Assembly: GCF_007829885.1 (NCBI RefSeq)
Contig: NZ_VIWW01000001.1
Coordinates: forward strand, 4,216,001-4,280,000
DNA from: Streptomyces brevispora
Lineage (GTDB): Bacteria > Actinomycetota > Actinomycetes > Streptomycetales > Streptomycetaceae
Direction: 5' to 3'
Length of the DNA: 64,000 nucleotides
Below the pieces are notes generated by a model. That model was not told where the DNA came from. It searched no databases and saw nothing but the letters and a program-made list of their open reading frames with translations. Below, in pieces: positions 32,833 to 40,544 of this stretch; the stretch's first letter is position 1; every line of letters starts with the position of its first letter. A program made the translations under genes and the position numbers.

Positions 32833-33822
32833 TCAGGCCATCGCACCGCCCGTCGCCTGACGGCGACGCAGCTTGTACGCGCCGACGCCGACGCCACCGA
32901 GCAGCAGCACCGAACCGGCCGCCAGCCCGCCGCCGGTCATCGCCATCGCGCCACCACCGGCGTGGACGCCGCCACGGGGCTTGTCGCGGCCCTCGTCGCC
33001 GCGGTCGCCACGGTCTCCGCCACGGTCGCCACGGTCACCGCGGTCGCCGCCACGGTCGCCCCGGTCGCCCCGGTCGCCGCCGCGGTCACCGCGGTCGCCG
33101 CCACCCTCGTTGCGACCACCGTTGTCACGACCGCCGTCACGACCGCCGTCGCCGCGGTCGTCGGCCACGATCATGGCCAGGGCGCCGCCACCGGCGTGGA
33201 CGCCGCCACGGGGCTTGTCCCGGCCACGGTCACCGCGGTCTCCCCGGTCGCCGCCGCGGTCGCCACGGTCGCCCCGGTCACCCCGGTCACCACCGCGGTC
33301 GCCACGGTCTCCGCCGCGGTCACCCCGGTCGCCGCGGTCTCCGCCACGGTCGCCGCGGTCACCGTCGTCGCCGCGGTCACCCCGGTCGCCGCGGTCGTCG
33401 GCCACGATCATGGCCAGGGCGCCGCCACCGGCGTGGACGCCGCCACGGGGCTTGTCCCGGCCACGGTCACCGCGGTCTCCCCGGTCGCCGCCGCGGTCGC
33501 CACGGTCGCCCCGGTCACCCCGGTCACCACCGCGGTCGCCACGGTCTCCGCCGCGGTCTCCGCGGTCACCACGGTCTCCGCCGCGGTCTCCCCGGTCGCC
33601 ACGGTCACCGCCGCGGTCGCCGCGGTCACCGCCGCGGTCGCCGCGGTCGTCGTCATTGTGCCTGCCACCCTCGTCGGACCTCCCGTGGTCCTCGCTCCGG
33701 GAGGATGAGCCGTTGTTGTGCTCCCCGTCGCCGGACATGGTCATTGCGTAGGCGGAGGGAGCGGTGATCGTGAGAACCGCCATGACGGCGGCCGAAGCGA
33801 ACAGCGTGCGGGCAGAGCGCAT
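32833..33822 (-). CDS. Secreted RGD-repeat surface protein with C-terminal membrane anchor
   Basis: A 329-aa protein with a signal peptide (MRSARTLFASAAVMAVLTIT ... SAYA). Roughly 230 residues are then built from RGD and RGGD units, with about 30 RGD tripeptides. Three copies of GRDKPRGGVHAGGG interrupt or end the repeats. The last is followed by a helix (GLAAGSVLLLGGVGVGAYKL) and a basic RRR tail, the layout of a sortase-type sorting signal, though no LPxTG is present. GAAAGGA precedes the ATG. The encoding DNA is itself repetitive. It lies 184 bases upstream of the sortase gene on the same strand. RGD runs may be structural (disordered, charged) rather than integrin ligands. Confidence 0.8.
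   Translation of the reverse strand: MRSARTLFASAAVMAVLTITAPSAYAMTMSGDGEHNNGSSSRSEDHGRSDEGGRHNDDDRGDRGGDRGDRGGDRGDRGDRGGDRGDRGDRGGDRGDRGGDRGDRGDRGDRGGDRGDRGDRGRDKPRGGVHAGGGALAMIVADDRGDRGDRGDDGDRGDRGGDRGDRGDRGGDRGDRGGDRGDRGDRGDRGGDRGDRGDRGRDKPRGGVHAGGGALAMIVADDRGDGGRDGGRDNGGRNEGGGDRGDRGGDRGDRGDRGGDRGDRGDRGGDRGDRGDEGRDKPRGGVHAGGGAMAMTGGGLAAGSVLLLGGVGVGAYKLRRRQATGGAMA
33148..33558 (-). repeat. Pair of identical 174-bp direct repeats in the RGD-repeat gene
   Basis: The segment 33148-33321 recurs without a mismatch at 33385-33558, offset by 237 bases (79 codons). Each copy covers an AMIVADD segment, one GRDKPRGGVHAGGG module and its RGD flank. Exact identity implies recent duplication or gene conversion within the gene. 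Confidence 0.9.
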
Positions 33823-34163
33823 CTGAACACGTTTCCTTTCGTCGCGACTGCGAGGAGCGACGGGCTGCCGGCTCGGAGTGGCGCAGTGGCTACGTGATCC
33901 ACCGTCAGCCTGAACACCGGGGCGCGCCATCGGAGAGTGCCGCATTGGAGCTACACCATGGGCTCATCGAGTGGCTGAGAGCGGATAATCACCCGTTGGA
34001 CGGCACGCTGCGCCGGTTCGAGGTTTGGGCTTTGGCGCACCGGCTTTTCGCTGACGGGCCTTCATGGTGTCGGAGCCGGCCACGCGGCCCGGTAAATGAG
34101 TTGCACCGTCGGCCGACAGGCTGGTGTACTCGCCGCACCAGCCGACAGAACCAGGAGATTTCC
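33823..34163 (+). other. Long 5' region before the ribosomal-protection gene
   Basis: About 340 bases between divergent genes. It includes an 8-bp stem hairpin GGCTGGTG / CACCAGCC (34119-34143, 9-base loop) just upstream of the leader-ORF ribosome-binding site. No convincing -35/-10 pair is seen. The length and hairpin fit a regulated 5' leader as often found at inducible antibiotic-resistance genes. Confidence 0.5.
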
Positions 34164-34274
34164 ATGCGCCGATCTCACATGTTCATTCAGACGGAAATTC
34201 ACACCGAAACTGAAAACATGGAGTTCTGTGCACACGCTGAATCTCGGAATTCTGGCGCATGTCGACGCCGGTAA
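34164..34274 (+). CDS. Putative leader ORF overlapping the ribosomal-protection gene start
   Basis: A 36-codon ORF beginning MRRSHMFIQTEIHTETEN with the best ribosome-binding site in the area (AGGAG, 34153-34157, 6 bases before the ATG). It ends with TAA at 34272-34274, 44 bases inside the ribosomal-protection gene, in another frame. The main gene starts at a GTG with only a close, weak GGAG. Translation of the short ORF could therefore control the main gene by coupling or attenuation. The coding status is inferred from the site alone. Confidence 0.5.
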   Translation: MRRSHMFIQTEIHTETENMEFCAHAESRNSGACRRR

Positions 34275-36207
34275 GACAAGCCTGACCGAGCGGCTGCTCC
34301 ATACCGCCGGAGTCATCGAAGAACTCGGCCGGGTCGACGACGGGAACACACGGACCGACTCGCTCGCGCTCGAACGACGACGCGGCATCACGATCAAGTC
34401 CGCGGTCGTTTCGTTCGCCGTCGACGACGTCACCGTCAATCTGATCGACACCCCCGGTCACCCGGACTTCATCGCCGAGGTGGAGCGGGTGCTGAGCGTG
34501 CTCGACGGCGCCGTGCTGGTCATCTCCGCCGTGGAGGGCGTGCAGGCGCAGACCAGGGTCCTGATGCGGACGCTCCAGCGGCTGAACATTCCGACGCTCG
34601 TCTTCGTGAACAAGACCGACCGCGCCGGAGCCCGGTACGGGCAGGTGCTGCGGAACATCTCGGAGAAGCTCACGCCGAACGCCGTCGCGATGGGACCGGC
34701 CGTCACCGCTCTGGGCACCCGCGACGCGCACTGCCCGTCGTACGACGCCGACGACCAACGGCTCACCGACCGGCTGACGGACCTGCTCACCGCGCACGAC
34801 GACGCCCTGCTGGCCGCGTACGTCGAGGGCGGGGAAACGATCGCGCCCACCTGGCTCCACGAGCAGCTGGCAGCGCAGACCGGGCGGGCACTCGTCCACC
34901 CGGTGTACTTCGGCTCGGCCGTGACCGGCGCCGGAATCGCCGCCCTGATCCGCGGCATCAAGGAGCTGCTCCCCGCGGCGCAGGGCGATGCGGACGGGCC
35001 GGTCTCCGGCGCCGTCTTCAAGATCGAACGCGGTCCGGCGGGCGAGAGACTCGCGTACGTCCGGATGTTCTCGGGGACCGTACGCACCCGCGACCGGCTG
35101 TCGTTCGGACGGGGGCCGGCCGCCGCGGGCGAGGGCAGGGTGACCGGGATCGACGTCTTCGCGGACGGCTCGGACAGCCGCAGCGCATCGGTCGGACCGG
35201 GGCGGATCGCGAAGCTCCAGGGGCTCGGGGACATCCGGATCGGCGATGCGGTCGGTATCGCACGGAAAGCGGCCGAGCACCATTTCGCCCCGCCGACACT
35301 GGAATCCGTGGTGGTGCCCGAAGCACCCGCCACCAGGGGCGAACTGCATTTCGCACTCGCGCAGCTCGCCGAACAGGACCCGCTGATCAATCTGCGCCAG
35401 GACGACATCCGTAAGGAGGTGTCCGTGTCGCTCTACGGCGAAGTGCAGAAAGAAGTCATCCAGGCGACCCTTGCCGAGGAATTCGGTATCGACGTCACCT
35501 TCCGCGAAACCACGACCATCTGTCTCGAACGCCCGTCCGGCACCGGCGCCGCATTCGAGATCATCGACAAGGACGACAATCCCTTTCTGGCGACGGTCGG
35601 CCTGCGCGTCGAGCCCGCCCCGATCGGCAGCGGGGTGGACCACCGGCTCGGGGTGGAGCTCGGCTCCATGCCGTACTCCCTGATGAGGGCGGTCGAGGAG
35701 ACAGTCCTCGAAACACTCGAACAGGGCCTGTACGGATGGCAGGTGACCGACTGCACGGTCACCATGACGCACTCCGGCTACTCATCTGTGTCGAGCACGG
35801 CCGGGGACTTCCGCAACCTGACCCCGCTCGTCCTGATGGCCGCGCTCCACCAGGCCGGCACCACGCTGTACGAGCCGATGCACCGCTTCCGGCTGGAACT
35901 CCCCGCGGACGCGCTCAGCCCGCTCCTGCCGGTCCTCGCCCACCTGACGGCCGTCCCCGGCACCCCGTCCGTGGACGGCGCGCTCTGCGTACTGGAGGGC
36001 GAGATCCCCGCGGCCAGGGTGCACGAACTACGGCAACGGCTTCCGTCGCTGACCCGGGGCGAAGGCCTGCTGGAATCCGCGTTCGCATCCCACCGGCCGG
36101 TCATCGGAAGCCTCCCGCGGCGGTCCCGCACCGACCGCGACCCGCTCGACCGGAAGGGGTACCTGCTGCGGACGGCGCTGCGAGGGCCGGGCCCGTCCGG
36201 CGATTGA
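34228..36207 (+). CDS. TetM/OtrA-type ribosomal protection GTPase (EF-G family)
   Basis: A 659-aa translational GTPase. G1 is AHVDAGKT, then RRGITIKSA (G2 region), DTPGHPDF (G3) and NKTD (G4), and C-terminal domains III-V as in EF-G. The sequence closely resembles OtrA of Streptomyces rimosus (LNLGILAHVDAGKTSLTERLL; LYGEVQKEVI; GLYGWQVTDCTVT). Such proteins release tetracycline from the ribosome; many Streptomyces carry homologues without making tetracycline, so resistance is probable but the drug range is unproven. GTG 34228 gives the family N-terminus; an upstream in-frame extension from 34096 is not supported. Confidence 0.92.
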   Translation: MHTLNLGILAHVDAGKTSLTERLLHTAGVIEELGRVDDGNTRTDSLALERRRGITIKSAVVSFAVDDVTVNLIDTPGHPDFIAEVERVLSVLDGAVLVISAVEGVQAQTRVLMRTLQRLNIPTLVFVNKTDRAGARYGQVLRNISEKLTPNAVAMGPAVTALGTRDAHCPSYDADDQRLTDRLTDLLTAHDDALLAAYVEGGETIAPTWLHEQLAAQTGRALVHPVYFGSAVTGAGIAALIRGIKELLPAAQGDADGPVSGAVFKIERGPAGERLAYVRMFSGTVRTRDRLSFGRGPAAAGEGRVTGIDVFADGSDSRSASVGPGRIAKLQGLGDIRIGDAVGIARKAAEHHFAPPTLESVVVPEAPATRGELHFALAQLAEQDPLINLRQDDIRKEVSVSLYGEVQKEVIQATLAEEFGIDVTFRETTTICLERPSGTGAAFEIIDKDDNPFLATVGLRVEPAPIGSGVDHRLGVELGSMPYSLMRAVEETVLETLEQGLYGWQVTDCTVTMTHSGYSSVSSTAGDFRNLTPLVLMAALHQAGTTLYEPMHRFRLELPADALSPLLPVLAHLTAVPGTPSVDGALCVLEGEIPAARVHELRQRLPSLTRGEGLLESAFASHRPVIGSLPRRSRTDRDPLDRKGYLLRTALRGPGPSGD

Positions 36208-36269
36208 CGTGACGACGGGACGGCCCCGGGCCCGGCCGGCGACCGGGGCGCCACGGCCCCGGCACGCTC

Positions 36270-37109
36270 TCAGTTCAGCCGTGCCCGGGCCGCCCGTGCG
36301 CTGCGCCGGACCGCCTCGGCGGCCGCCGGCTCGACGTCCGCGACCACGTCCGCGTACTCCTCCATCTCCGCCGCCCCGCGCAGGAACTCCCCGCTGCGCA
36401 CCAGCAGCTGGGCCCGTTCGTACCGCAGCCGGGCCGGGTGCGACGGCAGCAGGAGGGACAGGTCCACCGCCCACAGCGCCACGTCCGTCCGCTCCGGCCG
36501 GGCCGCCGCCCAGGCCCGGATGTTGTTCAGGATCCGCAGCACGGTCTCCAGCGGCTGCGCGGGCACCAGCATCGACGGCTCCAGCGGCTCCCCGGTCGCG
36601 CCCGCCACCAGCAGTTCCGCGTCCTGGCCCGTCAGCGGACGGCCACCGGCGAACGGATCGGCCAGCACCCGCTCCTGCGGATCGCCGAAACCGACCACGA
36701 AATGGCCCGGCAACGCCACCCCGTACACCGGGGCGCCCGCCCGCCTGGCCACCTCGATCCACACCACCGACAGCAGGATCGGCAGCCCGCGCCGGCGCCG
36801 CAGCACCTCGTGCAGCAGCGACGACTCAAGCCGCTGGTAGTCCGCCGACGAGCCCTCGAAGCCGTACCGTTCACCGAGCAGTTCCGCCAGCGCGGAGGCC
36901 CAGGCGCGGCCGCCGCGCAACCCGTACGGCAGCAGACCCGCGAGCCGGTCCAGCTCGATCTGCGCCGCGTCGATCCCGTTCGCGTCCAGGGCGGGATCCG
37001 CCTCCGCACCCAGCAGCAGGCAGAGCAGCGCCAGGTCAGGCCGCTCGGCCCGCGCCTCCTCGGCGAACCGGCGGCGGATCTCCTGCCCGTCGTGCCTCTC
37101 GGGAGCCAC
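36270..37109 (-). CDS. SirB1/transglutaminase-like family protein
   Basis: A 279-aa cytosolic protein of the SirB1 (transglutaminase-like core 2) family. The conserved core is ESSLLHEVLRRRRGLPILLS followed by VARRAGAPVYGVALPGHFVVGF and ADPFAGGRPL. A C-terminal helical region resembling tetratricopeptide repeats (TVLRILNNIRAWAAA... LRYERAQLLVRSGEF) follows. The classical transglutaminase Cys is not seen, as is usual in this family, so enzymatic activity is doubtful. It starts with GTG 37109, 4 bases after the GNAT gene stop, so the two are one operon. The biological role is unknown. Confidence 0.85.
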   Translation of the reverse strand: MAPERHDGQEIRRRFAEEARAERPDLALLCLLLGAEADPALDANGIDAAQIELDRLAGLLPYGLRGGRAWASALAELLGERYGFEGSSADYQRLESSLLHEVLRRRRGLPILLSVVWIEVARRAGAPVYGVALPGHFVVGFGDPQERVLADPFAGGRPLTGQDAELLVAGATGEPLEPSMLVPAQPLETVLRILNNIRAWAAARPERTDVALWAVDLSLLLPSHPARLRYERAQLLVRSGEFLRGAAEMEEYADVVADVEPAAAEAVRRSARAARARLN

Positions 37110-37113
37110 CGGG

Positions 37114-38115
37114 CTACGCCGGCCGGAAGTGGTGGTAGCGGTGGTGGGTCGAGAAACCCATCCCGTCGTACAGGGCGCGGGCGCCCTCGTTCTCCGCCTC
37201 CACCTGGAGCCAGGCCGCCGACGCGCCCTCGTCCATCGCCTGCCGGGCCAGCGCGGTCATCACCGTGGTGGCGAGTCCCCTGCGCCGGTGCCCGGCAGCC
37301 ACCTCGACGGCCATGAACCCGGCCCACCGCCCGTCCACCACGCACCGCCCGATCGCGGCGGGCGCGGCGTCCCCGGCATCGCCCGGCACCGTCGCGAACC
37401 ACACCGAGGGACCGCTGCCCAGCACCGCGGTCACCTCCGGGCCCGGGGTGTCGAAGCGCTGGTAGCGGGAGAGCCACGCCGCGTCCGCCGTACGGCTCAG
37501 CCGCACCCGGGACACCTCGGCCGCCAGATCACCGATCGGGGCCAGCGCCGCGGTCCGCACCTCCGCCGTCACCTCGCGCTGCCACCCGCGCCCCTCCAGC
37601 GCCGCGCACAACTCCTCCTGGGCGCCCTCGGCGCCGGTCGCGGTCTGGATGCGGGCGGGCAGCCCCCGGTCCGCGTACCACTGCCGGACCCGCGCGAGCG
37701 CGGCGTCGAGCGGAACACCCGGATCGCCGAGCGGCAGTACGGAGTTGGCGCGCCGGGTGAACCCCCCGGCGGCCCGCAGCAGCCAGTCGCCCAGCGGCTC
37801 GCTCTCCACCGGCTGCCAGGCGCGCGCGCAGACCGGGGCGAGTTCGGCGAAGGAGGCCGCCGGACCGCGGCGGCGGGGAGGCGCGGACGGGACGACCTTG
37901 CCCGCCACCAGGGACGATTCCATGATGCGGACGGATTCACCGCTTTTCGGTGTGATGCACAGCACACCGGTGTCCCATGATGTGAGAACGCCGACCGTGT
38001 CAGTGAACTTCGGGCCGTCCGGACCGTCCTGGAGCAGGCGCCGGACCGATACCCGTTTGCCCACGTCAGCCGGTGTGATCCGGATCTCCAGCCGTCCGCC
38101 GATAGTGAATTCCAC
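37114..38115 (-). CDS. GNAT-family N-acetyltransferase with N-terminal SH3-like domain
   Basis: A 333-aa protein. Residues 1 to about 75 form a small beta domain (RITPADVGKRVSVRRLLQDG ... VGVLTSWDTGVLCIT) like that of the mycobacterial Rv0428c-type acetyltransferases. The C-terminal GNAT domain carries the acetyl-CoA loop AAGHRRRGLATTVMTALARQ and ends with AENEGARALYDGMGFSTHHR. It has been described loosely as a histone acetyltransferase in annotations; the acceptor is unknown. It is divergent from the ferredoxin gene 118 bases away. Confidence 0.88.
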   Translation of the reverse strand: MEFTIGGRLEIRITPADVGKRVSVRRLLQDGPDGPKFTDTVGVLTSWDTGVLCITPKSGESVRIMESSLVAGKVVPSAPPRRRGPAASFAELAPVCARAWQPVESEPLGDWLLRAAGGFTRRANSVLPLGDPGVPLDAALARVRQWYADRGLPARIQTATGAEGAQEELCAALEGRGWQREVTAEVRTAALAPIGDLAAEVSRVRLSRTADAAWLSRYQRFDTPGPEVTAVLGSGPSVWFATVPGDAGDAAPAAIGRCVVDGRWAGFMAVEVAAGHRRRGLATTVMTALARQAMDEGASAAWLQVEAENEGARALYDGMGFSTHHRYHHFRPA

Positions 38116-38232
38116 AGCTCTGTCCGCCCCTCCTGTTCGGATCGTGCCCGGGAACGGAGATACTAGGTGCGGGCATCGACGACGCCGCGCTCCCGCGCGA
38201 GAGCCAACGCCCTACCGAGGAGGAACGACAGC

Positions 38233-38553
38233 GTGACCTACGTCATCGCGCAGCCTTGTGTCGACGTAAAGGACAAGGCCTGCATCGAAGAGTGCCCCGT
38301 CGACTGTATCTATGAGGGCCAGCGGTCCTTGTACATCCACCCGGACGAGTGCGTCGACTGTGGGGCCTGCGAGCCGGTGTGCCCGGTCGAGGCGATCTTC
38401 TACGAGGACGACACCCCGGAGGAGTGGAAGGACTACTACAAGGCGAACGTCGAGTTCTTCGACGACCTCGGGTCGCCGGGTGGTGCTTCCAAGCTGGGTC
38501 TGATCGAGCGCGACCACGCGTTCATCGCAGCGCTGCCGCCGCAGAACCAGTAG
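38233..38553 (+). CDS. fdxA: 7Fe ferredoxin ([3Fe-4S][4Fe-4S])
   Basis: An acidic 106-aa electron carrier beginning with GTG 38233 and a strong GAGGAGGAAC site. Cysteines C-x7-C-x3-C (CVDVKDKACIEECPVDC) and CVDCGACEPVCP match the seven-iron ferredoxins of Mycobacterium and Streptomyces, in which the first cluster is 3Fe-4S. The C-terminal tail (SKLGLIERDHAFIAALPP) is characteristic of actinobacterial FdxA/FdxC. It stands just before dapC, an arrangement also recalled for mycobacteria (fdxC, Rv1177, beside an aminotransferase). Confidence 0.95.
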   Translation: MTYVIAQPCVDVKDKACIEECPVDCIYEGQRSLYIHPDECVDCGACEPVCPVEAIFYEDDTPEEWKDYYKANVEFFDDLGSPGGASKLGLIERDHAFIAALPPQNQ

Positions 38554-38671
38554 CAGCGTCCGGCAGGTGCGTCACCCCGGTCCCGTACGGTTCGTCACCG
38601 TGCGGGACCGAGGCGTTTCCACGCTCCCGGTGTGCCATGCGCCCGAACCCCGTACGAGAAAGCAGAGATCC

Positions 38672-39775
38672 GTGTCCGCAGCAGTCTCCTCCCGCCTCCC
38701 GGTCTTCCCCTGGGACAGGCTCGCGCCCCACAAGTCGACGGCCGAGGGCCACCCGGACGGCATCGTGGACCTGTCCGTCGGCACGCCCGTCGACCCGGTG
38801 CCCGAGCTGATCCAGCAGGCGCTCGTCGCCGCGTCGGACAGCCCCGGCTATCCGACGGTGTGGGGGACCGCGGCGCTGCGCGACGCCCTCACCGGCTGGG
38901 TGGAGCGGCGGCTCGGAGCCGTCTCGGTGGCGCACGAGAACGTGCTGCCCGTCGTCGGATCCAAGGAACTGGTGGCCTGGCTGCCGACCCAGCTCGGCCT
39001 CGGCGCGGGCGACAAGGTCGCCTACCCGCGGCTCGCCTACCCGACGTACGAGGTCGGCGCCCGGCTCTGCGGCGCCGAGCCGGTCGTGTACGACGACCCG
39101 ACCGAGCTGGACCCGGCCGGGCTGCGGCTCCTCTGGCTCAACTCGCCGTCCAACCCGACCGGCCGGGTCCTGGCCAAGGACGAGCTGACCCGGATCGTCG
39201 CCTGGGCGCGCGAGCACGACGTGCTGGTCTTCAGCGACGAGTGCTACCTGGAACTGGGCTGGGAGGCCGAACCCGTCTCGGTGCTCCACCCGGACGTCTG
39301 CGGCGGTACGTACGAGGGCGTCGTCGCCGTCCACTCGCTCTCCAAGCGCTCCAACCTCGCCGGGTACCGGGCCGCCTTCATCGCGGGCGACGCGGCCGTC
39401 CTGGGCGAGCTGCTGCTGATCCGCAAGCACGGCGGCATGATGACGCCCGCACCGGTCCAGGCGGCGGCCGTGGCCGCGCTCGGCGACGACACGCACGTGG
39501 CCGAGCAGCGCACCCGGTACGCGGCCCGGCGCGCCGCCCTGCGGACGGCGCTGGAGGCCCACGGCTTCCGGATCGAGCACAGCCAGGCGAGCCTCTACCT
39601 GTGGGCGACCCGCGACGAGCCGTGCTGGGACACCGTGGCGTACCTGGCGGAGCTGGGCATCCTGGTGGCGCCCGGGGACTTCTACGGGCCGGCGGGCGAC
39701 CGCTTCGTGCGCGTGGCGTTCACGGCCACGGACGAGCGGGTGGCGGCGGCGGTCAAGCGGCTGGGCCGAGCCTGA
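38672..39775 (+). CDS. dapC: Succinyldiaminopimelate transaminase
   Basis: A 367-aa fold-type I PLP aminotransferase of the DapC group in the succinylase branch of lysine/diaminopimelate synthesis. It starts at GTG 38672. Substrate-side motif DLSVGTPVDPVPE, NSPSNPTGRVL, cofactor Asp/Tyr in FSDECYLELGW, the Schiff-base Lys in SLSKRSNLAGYR and the carboxylate-binding Arg in FVRVAFT are all present. dapE, which acts on the next intermediate, lies 1.8 kb downstream. Related aspartate-type aminotransferases cannot be excluded by eye, but the gene context favours DapC. Confidence 0.9.
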   Translation: MSAAVSSRLPVFPWDRLAPHKSTAEGHPDGIVDLSVGTPVDPVPELIQQALVAASDSPGYPTVWGTAALRDALTGWVERRLGAVSVAHENVLPVVGSKELVAWLPTQLGLGAGDKVAYPRLAYPTYEVGARLCGAEPVVYDDPTELDPAGLRLLWLNSPSNPTGRVLAKDELTRIVAWAREHDVLVFSDECYLELGWEAEPVSVLHPDVCGGTYEGVVAVHSLSKRSNLAGYRAAFIAGDAAVLGELLLIRKHGGMMTPAPVQAAAVAALGDDTHVAEQRTRYAARRAALRTALEAHGFRIEHSQASLYLWATRDEPCWDTVAYLAELGILVAPGDFYGPAGDRFVRVAFTATDERVAAAVKRLGRA

Positions 39776-39780
39776 GCCGG

Positions 39781-39826
39781 ACGCGCGAGGGCCTCGGGAG
39801 TGCGCACTCCCGAGGCCCTCGCGCGT
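39781..39826. terminator. Perfect 46-nt palindrome between convergent dapC and a small secreted-protein gene
   Basis: Arms of 23 bases beginning ACGCGCGAGGGCCTCGGGAG form an exact palindrome followed by TTGT. It serves both converging genes. Confidence 0.88.
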
Positions 39827-39846
39827 TTGTGCGGCCGTGCTGCGGG

Positions 39847-40257
39847 TCAGCCGATCGGCAGGCCGCCCAGGCCGTTGGTGGGCAGGCCGCCCAGGCCGTT
39901 GGTGGGCAGGCCGCCCTTGGCGACGCCACCGAGTGCTCCGGTCGCACCGCCGGTCGTGGCCTTGCCGACGGTCTGAGCGGCGACGGGGGCGGCCTTGCCG
40001 GTCGTCTCGCCGAGGGTCTTGCTCGCCGCCGGCAGCGTGGTCCCGACGACCTTGCCGCCGGTCTCGGCGCCCGGCTTGGACACGCCGTCGACCGTCTTGC
40101 CGAGACCGGCGCCGTCAACGGTGGTGAGACCGCCGAGCTCCGGAGCCTGTGCGAGCTCCGCGGCACCCGCGGCGCCGGCCGCACCGACCACGGGGGCCGC
40201 GGTCGCCGCGATCAGCAGCGCGGTACGGACGATCCGACGGGTCAGGGGGAGGGACAT
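39847..40257 (-). CDS. Small secreted Gly/Ala/Thr-rich protein
   Basis: A 136-aa exported protein. The signal peptide is MSLPLTRRIVRTALLIAATA ending near AGAAGAAEL. The mature part is low complexity, rich in Gly, Ala, Thr and Lys (KTVDGVSKPGAETGGKVVG), ending in three short repeats GGLPTNGL-GGLPTNGL-GGLPIG. AAGGAG precedes the ATG at 40257. Similar Streptomyces proteins are sometimes labelled ATP-binding protein, which nothing in the sequence supports. The function is unknown; a wall-associated structural or developmental role is possible. Confidence 0.75.
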   Translation of the reverse strand: MSLPLTRRIVRTALLIAATAAPVVGAAGAAGAAELAQAPELGGLTTVDGAGLGKTVDGVSKPGAETGGKVVGTTLPAASKTLGETTGKAAPVAAQTVGKATTGGATGALGGVAKGGLPTNGLGGLPTNGLGGLPIG

Positions 40258-40544
40258 GATGCTCCTTCGACGGGGTGTGGAATCTGTCTGTCCGTGGGCC
40301 GGACACCATGACAACCGTCGTGGGGGCGGGGGAGGTTGCGGTGAACCAACGTAAAGAGTCGGTAATGCGTCACATAATCCGCAACGGGCGGACCCGGGCG
40401 CGCATTGCATTCCCCGGCCGTTGGATGAACCGTCACTTCCCTTTGCCCGCAAGGGAATTGAGCCTTCCTGAAGATGCCGCACGAACCGCTGCGCCAAGGC
40501 TGTTCCGGGAATACCCGGATCCCCCGTACGGGGGACCGGCCGTA
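40258..40544. other. Intergenic region upstream of the small secreted protein
   Basis: About 290 bases with relatively AT-rich stretches (AAGAGTCGGTAATGCGTCAC near 40353) that may belong to the promoter of the minus-strand secreted-protein gene. No terminator or riboswitch was recognised. Confidence 0.4.

Noticed and set aside
32950..33660. CRISPR-like or minisatellite array
   Set aside because: The periodic GGTCGCC/GGTCACC units have no constant spacers. They are in frame with a signal-peptide-bearing protein and encode RGD/RGGD repeats.
34096..34227. N-terminal extension of the ribosomal-protection protein from 34096
   Set aside because: The extra 44 residues have no ribosome-binding site and no counterpart in OtrA/TetM, whose N-terminus matches at LNLGILAHVDAGKT. 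The region instead holds the leader ORF in another frame.
26383..36207. A secondary-metabolite biosynthetic cluster (methyltransferases, MFS, ThrRS, ribosomal protection)
   Set aside because: No polyketide, peptide, terpene or other core biosynthetic enzyme is present. The genes are better explained as separate resistance and regulatory units.
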